Shown here: positions 5,716 to 13,419 of the stretch, piece by piece
Layout: each line of letters begins with the position of its first letter
Position numbering within the stretch: position 1 is the first letter of the stretch
Source: JAJRXG01 sp964470035
GTDB taxonomy: Bacteria > Bacteroidota > Bacteroidia > Chitinophagales > Saprospiraceae
DNA length: 21,881 nucleotides
NCBI GenBank assembly: GCA_964470035.1
Contig: CAYYBR010000043.1
Coordinates: forward strand, 1-21,881
Direction: 5' to 3'
Translations under genes and position numbers: made by a program
Notes under the pieces: model-generated
The model's input: the letters and a program-made list of their open reading frames with translations, nothing else
What the model was told of the DNA's origin: nothing
The model's database searches: none

Positions 5716-8259
5716 TTAGATCGCTCTTATATTCGATAAGTTGGCCATATTCCTTCCATCCTTAACTTTTAGTACTCTGTATATCTTATCCACATGATAC
5801 ACAGGAGGTGCATACAAGCCAGGTAGTGGGCTACGGATGGACTCTAGTTGATTAGTCGACTGGTCTATGATATGTATTCGCTCTCCTTTTTCTACTTCGA
5901 TCTCTGGTAGATATCCTGCCACTTGTTTTCCGTAACCCTCATCTAGATAGATCTTAATCGGCCAGTCCGCATATGGCTGATTATCACTAGCCAAGGGTGA
6001 TGCCCATCTTGGCCAGACGCTGAGCTCCATCGTTTGATCACGTTTATCAAATGCGATGATGCTATAGCCAGGTGCTCTATCATATAAATAGTCTGGCTTG
6101 CGATCTAGATCATGCGGATTGGCGATTCCTCTGACAGTGATCTTGTTGCCAAACCCATCTTCATAATTACCCGTATATCTGCGCGTATCACCCTTTTCCT
6201 TGCCACCATTGGCAGTTTGGGCCGGAAACCATCTCCTTGGCCAGAGGTTAGCTACTGCAGGACTCGATATCCAGTATCCACTATCGCCGTATTCGTCGAC
6301 ACCATATTGGCCTGTAGAACCAAGGTGTTGATCTCCAGTGATGTGTAGGGCACCTACGCGTCGCATCATCTTGATGGCTTTATTTCTAGCATGCTGTGGC
6401 CAGCTGTTAGAGTCAAAGTCAGCTACAGGACGATCATCTGGCGGATATTCACCTTTGCGATATCTTGGAAGATCTGGGACATGTTTGTCATGCCAGATGT
6501 CTGCGGGTAGGGTAGCAACATTGCAGAAAGGTGACTGTGATATCACCACTTTGAAGTGGATATCTGAGTCCCAACCTGATGACCAGGCATCTAAAAACTT
6601 TTCTTGTCTGGGACCGAGTAACTCGGCATCAGGGTGATTAGCATACTTCTTGGGATCCCACGCTTTGTTTTGTGGCCATCCGTTTTCTATCAAGGCTTCA
6701 GGCATCAGTGCACCTGGTGCTGTCTTCCACTGGCGATCTCCTAGGATGGCATATGAGATCCCACCGTAGTCGAGACGCGAGTAGTAGACACTGATATCTT
6801 GGAGCACAGGTGTGTCATCATACGGATCGGGTAGATGACCGGTCTGTGTGCGGTGGACCATATTCACAAAGTCTGGGGTCTCCTTATATCCTCCGCTGTC
6901 TTGACCGAAGTTACCAAAACCCTTACTTACGTCTGCCGCCTTACCTCCTTGTCCCCACAGATTTCCATGAAAGACATCATGGTCATCCGGGATGATGATG
7001 GTAGGTACATCTCTCATAAGATCTCTGAAGGTCCATCCAAACAGGTACCACTTCCGCTGATAGTCCAAGATGCTGTTATATTCTACGCCATAGCCGCCCA
7101 CTCTCTCGTACAGTTGATCTCCATGAAAGGATGCGATATCTGGATCATGGTCCATCACATGATCTACTACTTCCTGATGTGGAAACCCGCGATCATCGAC
7201 ACATGAGAGAGACGCCATCTTGATGACCTCTTTAGTAGGGTTCTTTCTGATGGTTCCTTCATATGTGTATGTCTGGTCTTGGTGGTCTTTGTAGACAACT
7301 GTGTAGGGATGATCTTTTGTATCGTCCCAATCGACGATTCTAAAAAGTGCATTGCGCCCGAGCTTATCGATGGTGGCCTGCTGCTGAGCTCTACCATCTA
7401 TATGTAAAGTGACCACCTTAGAGTCGTCGCCTACTGGAGCCATCTGCACACTCATCTTCATCACTTGATCAGACAAGGTATGCTGTGCCCAAAGTATTGG
7501 ACCAAAGGCTCTTTCAGGATGTACAGTGACTTTATCACCACTTACTGACCAATGCTTGAAGGCTACTTTAGTGTTGCCGCCTTGTCTTTTACTTAATTCA
7601 GAGAGTTGGTGATAGACTGGTCTCGCAAGGCGATAATCTAAGGTATCTGAAGGATAAGATTGTGACGCCGTCAAGGCTAAGAGTCCTGATAGCCAAGAGC
7701 CATGTATCTGTATAGTCAGCGTATCTAAGTGCTGTGTGGTCGTTAGCTCTAATCTTAGATTATAAAGATCGTCCTCAGCAGGTGTGACTTCTACTGTTAG
7801 TGTGCCACCTGTCAATGGTCGTTTCTCCGTCTTATTGGGCTGACCTACGAAAAGTTGTCCGTCTGTGCTTACTCCTAAGCAAAGACCTTTTCCTTTGATG
7901 GCGTCATCTCTATAGTCTGACCACTCACCCTTAAGACCAACTTGCCAGCCTATCCATCCAGCGGGATCACTTGTACTGATCAAGTCAAAAGAAGTGCTGG
8001 TAGAGAATGATCCGATCTCTTCACTTATTTCACGAGTGAGTAAGACTGCATTGCGGTCGCCACCTGATACTAGACATTGTAGCTGTCCACTGTCCTGCTG
8101 CCATGCTTGTATTGGATTCAGCCAGAAGTCTGGTCCCGCCCAGGGTCTTTTAACTTCGCTTTGATCCCATACTGCTGTAAAACTTGTCTCTGTATTAATC
8201 GGCTTGCAGCCGTAGAGAAAACTAATGGCGAATAATATGACTAAGATCCTAGTTGTCAT
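5716..8259 (-). CDS. PhoD-type alkaline phosphatase/phosphodiesterase lipoprotein
   Basis: This 847-residue protein begins with a lipoprotein signal (MTTRILVILFAISFLYGC, Cys18). Residues about 25-250 form a beta-rich region resembling a concanavalin-like sandwich (inferred), 250-345 another beta-rich segment, and 348-750 the PhoD-like metallophosphatase domain. Metal-site motifs are SLSCVDDRG (350-358, the Cys being a likely iron ligand by analogy to Bacillus PhoD), GDQLYE (380-385), PDDHDVFHGN (424-433) and TGDQHLGS (641-648). PhoD enzymes hydrolyse phosphate mono- and diesters and are usually exported by Tat; this one instead has a Sec/lipobox signal and should be a surface or periplasmic lipoprotein. 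At 847 aa it is longer than typical PhoD (about 500-580) because of the N-terminal extension. It stands alone, divergent from the MOSC gene by 74 bp, with no Pho-box that I can recognise. Substrate uncertain. Confidence 0.88.
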   Translation of the reverse strand: MTTRILVILFAISFLYGCKPINTETSFTAVWDQSEVKRPWAGPDFWLNPIQAWQQDSGQLQCLVSGGDRNAVLLTREISEEIGSFSTSTSFDLISTSDPAGWIGWQVGLKGEWSDYRDDAIKGKGLCLGVSTDGQLFVGQPNKTEKRPLTGGTLTVEVTPAEDDLYNLRLELTTTQHLDTLTIQIHGSWLSGLLALTASQSYPSDTLDYRLARPVYHQLSELSKRQGGNTKVAFKHWSVSGDKVTVHPERAFGPILWAQHTLSDQVMKMSVQMAPVGDDSKVVTLHIDGRAQQQATIDKLGRNALFRIVDWDDTKDHPYTVVYKDHQDQTYTYEGTIRKNPTKEVIKMASLSCVDDRGFPHQEVVDHVMDHDPDIASFHGDQLYERVGGYGVEYNSILDYQRKWYLFGWTFRDLMRDVPTIIIPDDHDVFHGNLWGQGGKAADVSKGFGNFGQDSGGYKETPDFVNMVHRTQTGHLPDPYDDTPVLQDISVYYSRLDYGGISYAILGDRQWKTAPGALMPEALIENGWPQNKAWDPKKYANHPDAELLGPRQEKFLDAWSSGWDSDIHFKVVISQSPFCNVATLPADIWHDKHVPDLPRYRKGEYPPDDRPVADFDSNSWPQHARNKAIKMMRRVGALHITGDQHLGSTGQYGVDEYGDSGYWISSPAVANLWPRRWFPAQTANGGKEKGDTRRYTGNYEDGFGNKITVRGIANPHDLDRKPDYLYDRAPGYSIIAFDKRDQTMELSVWPRWASPLASDNQPYADWPIKIYLDEGYGKQVAGYLPEIEVEKGERIHIIDQSTNQLESIRSPLPGLYAPPVYHVDKIYRVLKVKDGRNMANLSNIRAI

Positions 8260-8320
8260 CTTTTACAGAAAAGCATTTGATAAGCAAACCAGAAGATAAA
8301 ACATTCTGTTAGGTAGGCTA

Positions 8321-8328
8321 TACCTTTG
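8321..8328 (+). promoter_or_regulatory. Candidate -7 box directly before the MOSC gene (TACCTTTG, N5, ATG)
   Basis: TACCTTTG is an exact match to the Bacteroidota -7 consensus TAnnTTTG and ends five bases before the ATG at 8334, predicting a transcription start at or next to the start codon. No good -33 TTTG is seen at the usual spacing (TTCTG is the nearest). Confidence 0.6.
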
Positions 8329-8333
8329 TCCGT

Positions 8334-8816
8334 ATGAAATCGATCAAAGAGCTGAAAAATACCATGCCTCAGATAGGGAGGATAGATTGGATCAGTATAA
8401 GGCCGGCTCGAAGGGCAGATGTAGAAGTGAGAGAAGAAGTTGAGATCACACTTGCAGGTGGGTTAGTAGGGGATCGTTATACTAAAGCTGGAGGTAATCG
8501 GACGGTGACCCTCATACAAGCAGAACATCTCGATGTTATAGCTAATATCATGAAGGTAGAGGTGACTCCTGATATGCTTCGGCGGAATATCATGGTAAGT
8601 GGTATCAACTTAAAAGCTTTGCAGGATGCAAAATTTAAGATAGGAGAAGATGTCATATTACAAGGCACGGGTAATTGTGTGCCATGTAGCAGGATGGAGG
8701 AAGCACTGGGTGAAGGTGGCTATAATGTGATGAGAGGGCACGGAGGCATTACTTCTAAGGTAATCCAAGGAGGCAAAATTAAATATGGAGATAAGATTTC
8801 TCTACTTACAGATTAA
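8334..8816 (+). CDS. MOSC domain-containing protein
   Basis: This 160-residue protein is a stand-alone MOSC (molybdenum cofactor sulfurase C-terminal) domain. Visible marks are IGRIDWISIRPARR (14-27), AGGLVGDRYTKAGGNRTVTLIQAEHL (41-66 region), the Cys pair NCVPC at 114-118 followed by SRMEEALG, and RGHGGITSKVIQGGKIKYGDKI (134-155 region). MOSC domains bind the molybdenum cofactor and are thought to carry or transfer sulfur; stand-alone bacterial members such as YiiM act in reduction of N-hydroxylated compounds. There is no signal peptide. It leads the cluster with moaC and the mobA-like gene (55 nt before moaC), which fits a molybdenum cofactor role. Exact reaction unknown. Confidence 0.9.
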   Translation: MKSIKELKNTMPQIGRIDWISIRPARRADVEVREEVEITLAGGLVGDRYTKAGGNRTVTLIQAEHLDVIANIMKVEVTPDMLRRNIMVSGINLKALQDAKFKIGEDVILQGTGNCVPCSRMEEALGEGGYNVMRGHGGITSKVIQGGKIKYGDKISLLTD

Positions 8817-8871
8817 TTGGTATTTGGTGGGTAAGACATATGTGTAAAATTTTCATAATTGATAAGTTAAT

Positions 8872-9351
8872 ATGACAAAAAAGTTCTCACATCTCGATGC
8901 TAACGGCGATCCAGCCATGGTAGATGTCAGTGAAAAGCGGAGTACAACAAGAATCGCAAAAGCCAGATCTGCGGTTATTCTGCCTGCTGAAGTACTTGAA
9001 ATCATTGAGAAAGATGAGATTCATACCAAAAAAGGCCCTGTTTTTCAGACGGCTATACTCGCTGGTATTATGGGAGCGAAGAAAACCAGCGACCTTATCC
9101 CGCTTTGTCATCCTCTTCCCATATCCAAGTGTGATATTGATATATCAATTAGTGAAAATAAGAAAGTGATTATTACCTGTGAGGTCAAAACATCGGGGAA
9201 AACCGGTGTAGAAATGGAAGCGCTCACAGGGGCATCTATAGCTGCTTTGACCATCTATGATATGTGCAAAGCATTCTCTCATGACATAGTCATAGAGTCA
9301 ACTCAATTACAAAGTAAATCAGGTGGCAAAAGAGACTTCGAAAGGACATAA
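8872..9351 (+). CDS. moaC: Cyclic pyranopterin monophosphate synthase
   Basis: This 159-residue MoaC converts the MoaA product, 3',8-cyclo-7,8-dihydro-GTP, into cyclic pyranopterin monophosphate, the first stable intermediate of molybdenum cofactor synthesis. Signatures are MVDVSEKRSTTRIAKA (16-31), KGPVFQTAILAGIMGAKKTSDLIPLCHPL (54-82 region) with active-site His80, GVEMEALTG (112-120) with two Glu, and IYDMCKA (128-134) with Asp130 and Lys133, all intact. Length is typical for the family. Its last 29 nt overlap the start of the mobA-like gene, indicating co-expression. moaA, moaE, moaD and moeA are not in the window. No anomaly seen. Confidence 0.97.
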   Translation: MTKKFSHLDANGDPAMVDVSEKRSTTRIAKARSAVILPAEVLEIIEKDEIHTKKGPVFQTAILAGIMGAKKTSDLIPLCHPLPISKCDIDISISENKKVIITCEVKTSGKTGVEMEALTGASIAALTIYDMCKAFSHDIVIESTQLQSKSGGKRDFERT

Positions 9352-10456
9352 GAAACATGCTGATATCAAGCGCCCATCACTAGGAGTGTATGGCAGACAT
9401 GAGCTGGGGTTGATAGGTGCTCCTTGTGGTGTGATAAAAAAGATAGTCGAGCATGTAGCTGATGCTCTCAAGGATCAAGTATCTATCACCTACCTAGATG
9501 CTGATCACCAAGAAGGAATGAGGCCCCCTTATTCCCGAGCGACTGATCACATCAGTCATGATAGCATAGAGTATGCGAGTCAGCACAATGATTTTGATAG
9601 AAAGCTAGCATTTACCTCGAGTGATCTCTTACTGATTAATGGTAACCACTTTCTTGCCGGAAGTCAGATCGTGTTTTGTACTGAGAAAAAAAGAGACTCG
9701 CTCCTCCGCAAACTAGATAGACTGACTGACGTCAAGATGATCATACTTGACCATGGCATAGAGAAGCCGCATGATTTTTTGACTGCCCATATCGACAGTC
9801 TTGATGAGGTGCAGATATATAAGATCGATCAACTCACCGAGATAAGTAACTGGATCCTTACACATCATCAGGCACATCAGCCAACAGTAAAAGGCCTCGT
9901 TCTAGCTGGTGGTAAGAGTCAGCGTATGGGGCAACCCAAAGAACTGTTAGACTACCATGGTCTCAAGCAGGTGGACTATGCCGCACAGATACTTGAAGAG
10001 GCTGGCATGACGCCACATATATCTTGTCGAGATAAAGACCAGGCTAGAGCATACAACGACTATAACTGTATTGTGGATTCTTACACAGGATTGGGTCCCA
10101 ATGGTGCTATTCTGTCGGCATTTCGCGAAGACCCTGATAGTGCTTGGTGTGTCATAGCCTGTGACCAACCATTGTTACAATCAGCCCACCTCACTCATCT
10201 TCTGTCTCAACGTGAGATGTCTAAGATGGCCACTTGCTATCACAATCCAGAGACGGGTTGGCCAGAACCACTCATCACTATCTGGGAGCCTCGGGCATAT
10301 CAACGACTACTTTCTTTTCTAGGGTTAGGGTATAGTTGTCCGAGGAAAGTATTGATCAATAGTGATACACACGTGGTGCAAGTCGAGGATACATCATTCA
10401 TGAAAAACGCTAATACACCAGAAGAACGAAAGCAGATATTAGCTGACTTGAAGTAG
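9323..10456 (+). CDS. MobA-type nucleotidyltransferase with degenerate MobB-like N-terminal domain
   Basis: This 377-residue protein has two parts. Residues about 190-377 are a MobA-like NTP transferase: VKGLVLAGGKSQRMGQPK at 189-206, the metal-binding ACDQPLL at 279-285, and the C-terminal NANTPEE at 362-368. MobA adds GMP to molybdopterin; related enzymes add CMP (MocA), so the nucleotide is open. Residues about 17-185 resemble a P-loop fold of the MobB kind, with GLIGAPCGVIKK (29-40) where the Walker A Lys-Ser/Thr is not conserved, DADH (59-62) and LINGNHF (104-110). The start is a GTG at 9323, inside moaC by 29 nt; the next in-frame ATG would remove the first 65 residues, including the conserved GAPCG segment. 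I recall similar two-domain proteins in other Bacteroidota. The gene ends two bases before the convergent PPTase stop. Confidence 0.85.
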   Translation: MAKETSKGHKKHADIKRPSLGVYGRHELGLIGAPCGVIKKIVEHVADALKDQVSITYLDADHQEGMRPPYSRATDHISHDSIEYASQHNDFDRKLAFTSSDLLLINGNHFLAGSQIVFCTEKKRDSLLRKLDRLTDVKMIILDHGIEKPHDFLTAHIDSLDEVQIYKIDQLTEISNWILTHHQAHQPTVKGLVLAGGKSQRMGQPKELLDYHGLKQVDYAAQILEEAGMTPHISCRDKDQARAYNDYNCIVDSYTGLGPNGAILSAFREDPDSAWCVIACDQPLLQSAHLTHLLSQREMSKMATCYHNPETGWPEPLITIWEPRAYQRLLSFLGLGYSCPRKVLINSDTHVVQVEDTSFMKNANTPEERKQILADLK

Positions 10457-10458
10457 TT

Positions 10459-11097
10459 CTACACCTCTATCACTTGTGATATAAAGAAGGGTCCCACGCG
10501 ACTTAGTTTTCCTTGATAGTAGATCTCTATGTCATCTCTCTTGAGGACGATACTGATCAGATGGATTTTTCCTTTTGGTCTCGCATCAGTGATTTTTATA
10601 TCGTCATGAAAGCTCAGTCCTTTTTTGCCATAAGCCTTATATACGCCTTCCTTCAATCCCCAGATATAGTGCTGCGCGGAAGTCAGGTTAACATGCGGGG
10701 CGAGAGCGCTGAGATCTTGGTCACTACAAAACTTATGTGCGACTCGAGCGATCTTGTCAGTCTCCCTTTGTAGATCAAGACCATTGTGGGCGTGATGTAC
10801 CTGAAGCCCAACAAGTCCTTCGGTATGAGATATGGAGAAGTGCTGGTCACTTTGCTCAAACTCTGGTTTGCCGTATTCATTTACCTTGAGTGATGAGATA
10901 TGCTGATCCATAAACCGGTGTACGAGATACCGACCTGATAGCCACTCTCTTTGGCGATTAAGATGCCACTTACGTAAATGTTTCACTTCTAAACCCACCT
11001 CAATCAGAGGTGCTTCGAAGAAAGATTGATCTTCTGTGACATGCCAGAGATATAACTCTCCCCATACTTGTGATGACTCATGTAAGATTAAAGGCAT
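10459..11097 (-). CDS. 4'-phosphopantetheinyl transferase superfamily protein
   Basis: This 212-residue protein belongs to the Sfp-like phosphopantetheinyl transferases, which move phosphopantetheine from CoA to a carrier-protein serine. Motifs are the SISHTEG (88-94) substrate loop, NGLDLQRE (105-112) with the Mg-binding Asp108, and WGLKEGVYKAYG (146-157) with Glu150 and catalytic Lys154. In this fold the usual GID/IE reads GLDLQ, so the middle metal ligand differs from the classic D-x-E. The carrier could be the fatty-acid ACP, since many Bacteroidota use Sfp/AcpT-like enzymes, but this is inferred. The gene is convergent with the mobA-like gene (2 nt apart) and divergent from dcd across a 65-bp spacer. 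A TAnnTTG box sits five bases before its ATG. Confidence 0.9.
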   Translation of the reverse strand: MPLILHESSQVWGELYLWHVTEDQSFFEAPLIEVGLEVKHLRKWHLNRQREWLSGRYLVHRFMDQHISSLKVNEYGKPEFEQSDQHFSISHTEGLVGLQVHHAHNGLDLQRETDKIARVAHKFCSDQDLSALAPHVNLTSAQHYIWGLKEGVYKAYGKKGLSFHDDIKITDARPKGKIHLISIVLKRDDIEIYYQGKLSRVGPFFISQVIEV

Positions 11098-11102
11098 GAC
11101 TG

Positions 11103-11109
11103 CAATATA
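11103..11109 (-). promoter_or_regulatory. Candidate -7 box directly before the PPTase gene (TATATTG, N5, ATG)
   Basis: On the minus strand TATATTG is followed by five bases (CAGTC) and the PPTase ATG at 11097. It matches TAnnTTG with the same spacing as at dapA, hemJ and the outer-membrane protein gene. It predicts a leaderless or nearly leaderless transcript. Confidence 0.5.
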
Positions 11110-11149
11110 ATATCACTCTTGTCATCAAGCAGTATACCATATAGTTCTT

Positions 11150-11156
11150 TACTTTG
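11150..11156 (+). promoter_or_regulatory. Candidate -7 box directly before dcd (TACTTTG, N6, ATG)
   Basis: TACTTTG fits TAnnTTG and ends six bases before the dcd ATG at 11163. With the opposed box at 11103-11109 it gives two divergent start sites about 65 bp apart, so the -33 regions of the two promoters would overlap. Confidence 0.5.
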
Positions 11157-11162
11157 CTGCTC

Positions 11163-11699
11163 ATGATACTGACCGATAAGAAGATATTAGAAGCTATCGA
11201 AAAAGGGGAGATAGTGATCGAACCATTTGATCGAGTTTTTTTGGGTACCAACTCATATGATGTACATCTTGGTAAGACCCTAGCCGTATATCAGGATGAG
11301 GTCTTAGATGCCAAGAAGCATAACCAGATCGAATATCTGGAGATCGGACCAGAAGGATTTGTCCTCCAGCCAGGAGTCCTGTACTTAGGAGTAACAGAAG
11401 AATATACGGAGACACATGCAACCGTGCCGTTCTTAGAAGGTAAGTCGAGCATCGGTAGACTAGGCATAGATATCCATGCCACAGCAGGTAAAGGAGACGT
11501 GGGCTTTTGTAATACTTGGACACTTGAGATATCCTGTGTACATCCAGTGAGAGTATATGCTGGTATGCCCATAGGTCAGCTCATCTACTTCAAGGTAGAA
11601 GGTGATATCGAAAACTACTATAACAAAAAGAGCAACGCCAAGTATAATCAGCGCACGACCAAGCCGGTCGAATCGATGATGTGGAAGAATAGTTTTTGA
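11163..11699 (+). CDS. dcd: dCTP deaminase
   Basis: This 178-residue protein starts at MILTDKKILEAIEKG; an upstream TTG at 11154 would add only three residues and is unlikely. Family motifs are LGTNSYDVHLG (27-37), FLEGKSSIGRLGIDIHATAG (90-109 region) with the nucleotide-binding GKSSIGR, and NTWTLEISC (117-125) with catalytic Glu122; the C-terminal part NAKYNQRTTKPVESMMWK closes over substrate in this family. It deaminates dCTP to dUTP for dTMP supply. Whether it also cleaves dUTP (bifunctional DCD-DUT) cannot be told by eye. Length is a little below E. coli Dcd (193) but normal for Bacteroidota. It is transcribed away from the PPTase gene. Confidence 0.95.
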   Translation: MILTDKKILEAIEKGEIVIEPFDRVFLGTNSYDVHLGKTLAVYQDEVLDAKKHNQIEYLEIGPEGFVLQPGVLYLGVTEEYTETHATVPFLEGKSSIGRLGIDIHATAGKGDVGFCNTWTLEISCVHPVRVYAGMPIGQLIYFKVEGDIENYYNKKSNAKYNQRTTKPVESMMWKNSF

Positions 11700-11758
11700 G
11701 TTTGTTCTTTTGATCAATAGATTTTTAATACTACTAATAACCATATCATCATAAATCC

Positions 11759-11766
11759 TAGCTTTG
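11759..11766 (+). promoter_or_regulatory. Candidate -7 box for the amidohydrolase gene (TAGCTTTG)
   Basis: TAGCTTTG is an exact match to TAnnTTTG, 19 nt before the ATG at 11786, in the 86-bp gap after dcd. It predicts a short leader of about 14 nt. No convincing -33 element is seen. Confidence 0.5.
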
Positions 11767-11785
11767 AAGGACAAGACTTAGGGTT

Positions 11786-13384
11786 ATGACACGGATACTT
11801 CTTTTACTCTTTACATCTTTTGGATTTATACTTAGCGCACAAGCACCAGTGCCAGAAGCGCCTTTGGTCGAAGAAGGAGATGGTCCTTATAATCAGTTGA
11901 TCATACGTGGAGCTACGCTGATCAATAGTACGGGAGCGCCTCCGATAGGGCCAGTGGATATCGTCATCGAAGATGATCGGATTACTAACATACAGACAGT
12001 AGGATATCCAGGAGTCGAGATCGATAGTAGTCGACGACCACAGTTAAAAGAGGGTGGTAAAGAGGTAGATGCTGAAGGCCAGTTTGTACTTCCTGGCTTT
12101 GTAGATATGCACGGACACATCGGGGGTCGATGGCAAGGTGCTGGAGCAGAGTATGTCTTTAAGTTGTGGATGGCACATGGCATCACTACGATCAGAGATC
12201 CGAGCTGTGGGAATGGCCTCGACTGGGTACTCAAGCACAAGCAACTAAGTGAAGATAACAAGATCACGGCTCCAAGAATCGAAGCATATACTGCTTTTGG
12301 GATGGGCGAGTTAGAGCCGATCAGTACACCAGAGCAAGTGCGAGTATGGGTGCGATCTAACGCTGCTAAAGGTGCCGATGGCATCAAGTTTTTTGGGTTA
12401 CCGCCGAAGTTGTTTGAAGCGGCACTAGATGAAAACAAAAAGTTAGGCCTTCGATCTGCCTGTCATCATGCACAGCTGGAAGTAGCCAGGTGGAATGTCG
12501 TACACTCTGCTCGAGCAGGATTAACATCTATGGAGCACTGGTATGGACTACCAGAAGCTTTGTTTACAGATCGCACGATACAGGACTATCCACTTGATTA
12601 TAATTATCAAAATGAACAACACCGATTTGGAGAGGCTGGAAGACTGTGGCGACAGGCGGCAGAGCCCTACTCTGATCACTGGAATAAGGTGATGGATGAA
12701 CTCATCTCCTTAGACTTCACCTTGGATCCTACTTTTAATATTTATGAAGCTAGTCGCGATCTCCATAGAGCAAGAAGAGCAGAGTGGCATGAAGACTATA
12801 CACTACCGAGTCTGTGGAGATTTTATCAACCCAGTAAGATATCTCATGGTTCGTACTGGCACTTCTGGGGTACCGAAGAAGAAGTAGACTGGCGCAACAA
12901 CTATCAGCTATGGATGACTTTTATCAATGAGTATAAGAACAGAGGAGGAAGAGTTACAGCAGGTTCGGATAGTGGATTTATCTTTCAACTTTATGGTTTT
13001 GCATATATCCGTGAGCTCGAGTTACTTCGCGAAGCTGGGTTTCATCCACTAGAAGTAATCCGATCTGCGACGCTCAGTGGTGCAGAAGCTCTTGGTCTTG
13101 ATGATGAGATAGGTAGCGTCGAAGTAGGCAAGAAAGCGGACCTCATCATCATAGATGAAAATCCTCTGCAAAATCTAAAAGTACTTTATGGTACTGGAGC
13201 TATCAAACTCACGGAAGACAATGAAGTGATCCGCGCAGGTGGTGTAAAGTATACCATCAAAAACGGCATCATCTATGATGCTAAGCAACTCCTAGCGGAT
13301 GTCAAGCGCATAGTCGATGAGGCTAAAGCAGAGGAAAATTTTGAGCTACTACAACCAGGGATTAAGCCGATAACAAAGCCATAG
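11786..13384 (+). CDS. Exported amidohydrolase family protein
   Basis: This 532-residue protein has a Sec-type signal peptide (MTRILLLLFTSFGFILSAQA, cleavage near residue 20) and an amidohydrolase/imidazolonepropionase-type metallo-hydrolase fold. The beta-sandwich start is LIIRGATLINSTG (38-50) with VDIVIEDDRITNI (57-69). Metal-site candidates are GFVDMHGHIGG (104-114) with His109 and His111, KFFG (201-204) with a possible bridging Lys, HHAQLE (227-232), MEHWYG (249-254) and AGSDSG (392-397) with Asp395. The C-terminal part returns to the sandwich (GSVEVGKKADLIIIDENPL). Such exported enzymes cleave peptide-like or cyclic amide bonds; substrate is unknown. It has its own promoter candidate after dcd and converges with the SRPBCC gene (35-bp gap). 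Confidence 0.9.
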   Translation: MTRILLLLFTSFGFILSAQAPVPEAPLVEEGDGPYNQLIIRGATLINSTGAPPIGPVDIVIEDDRITNIQTVGYPGVEIDSSRRPQLKEGGKEVDAEGQFVLPGFVDMHGHIGGRWQGAGAEYVFKLWMAHGITTIRDPSCGNGLDWVLKHKQLSEDNKITAPRIEAYTAFGMGELEPISTPEQVRVWVRSNAAKGADGIKFFGLPPKLFEAALDENKKLGLRSACHHAQLEVARWNVVHSARAGLTSMEHWYGLPEALFTDRTIQDYPLDYNYQNEQHRFGEAGRLWRQAAEPYSDHWNKVMDELISLDFTLDPTFNIYEASRDLHRARRAEWHEDYTLPSLWRFYQPSKISHGSYWHFWGTEEEVDWRNNYQLWMTFINEYKNRGGRVTAGSDSGFIFQLYGFAYIRELELLREAGFHPLEVIRSATLSGAEALGLDDEIGSVEVGKKADLIIIDENPLQNLKVLYGTGAIKLTEDNEVIRAGGVKYTIKNGIIYDAKQLLADVKRIVDEAKAEENFELLQPGIKPITKP

Positions 13385-13419
13385 AAAAAGATGACTTCAT
13401 CACTGATAAATCATCAGAT

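Noticed and set aside
6835..7206. 123-codon plus-strand frame inside the PhoD gene
   Set aside because: Antisense to the conserved metallophosphatase domain, no start context and no recognisable domain.
10467..10482. Small hairpin TATCAC-TT-GTGATA at the convergent ends of the mobA-like and PPTase genes
   Set aside because: It lies inside the PPTase coding end, has a 2-base loop and no T run.
11893..12438. 181-codon open frame on the minus strand inside the amidohydrolase gene
   Set aside because: It runs antisense to a well-supported gene with intact motifs, and its product is a Ser/Pro/Cys-rich string with no family resemblance. It is a shadow of codon use on the other strand.
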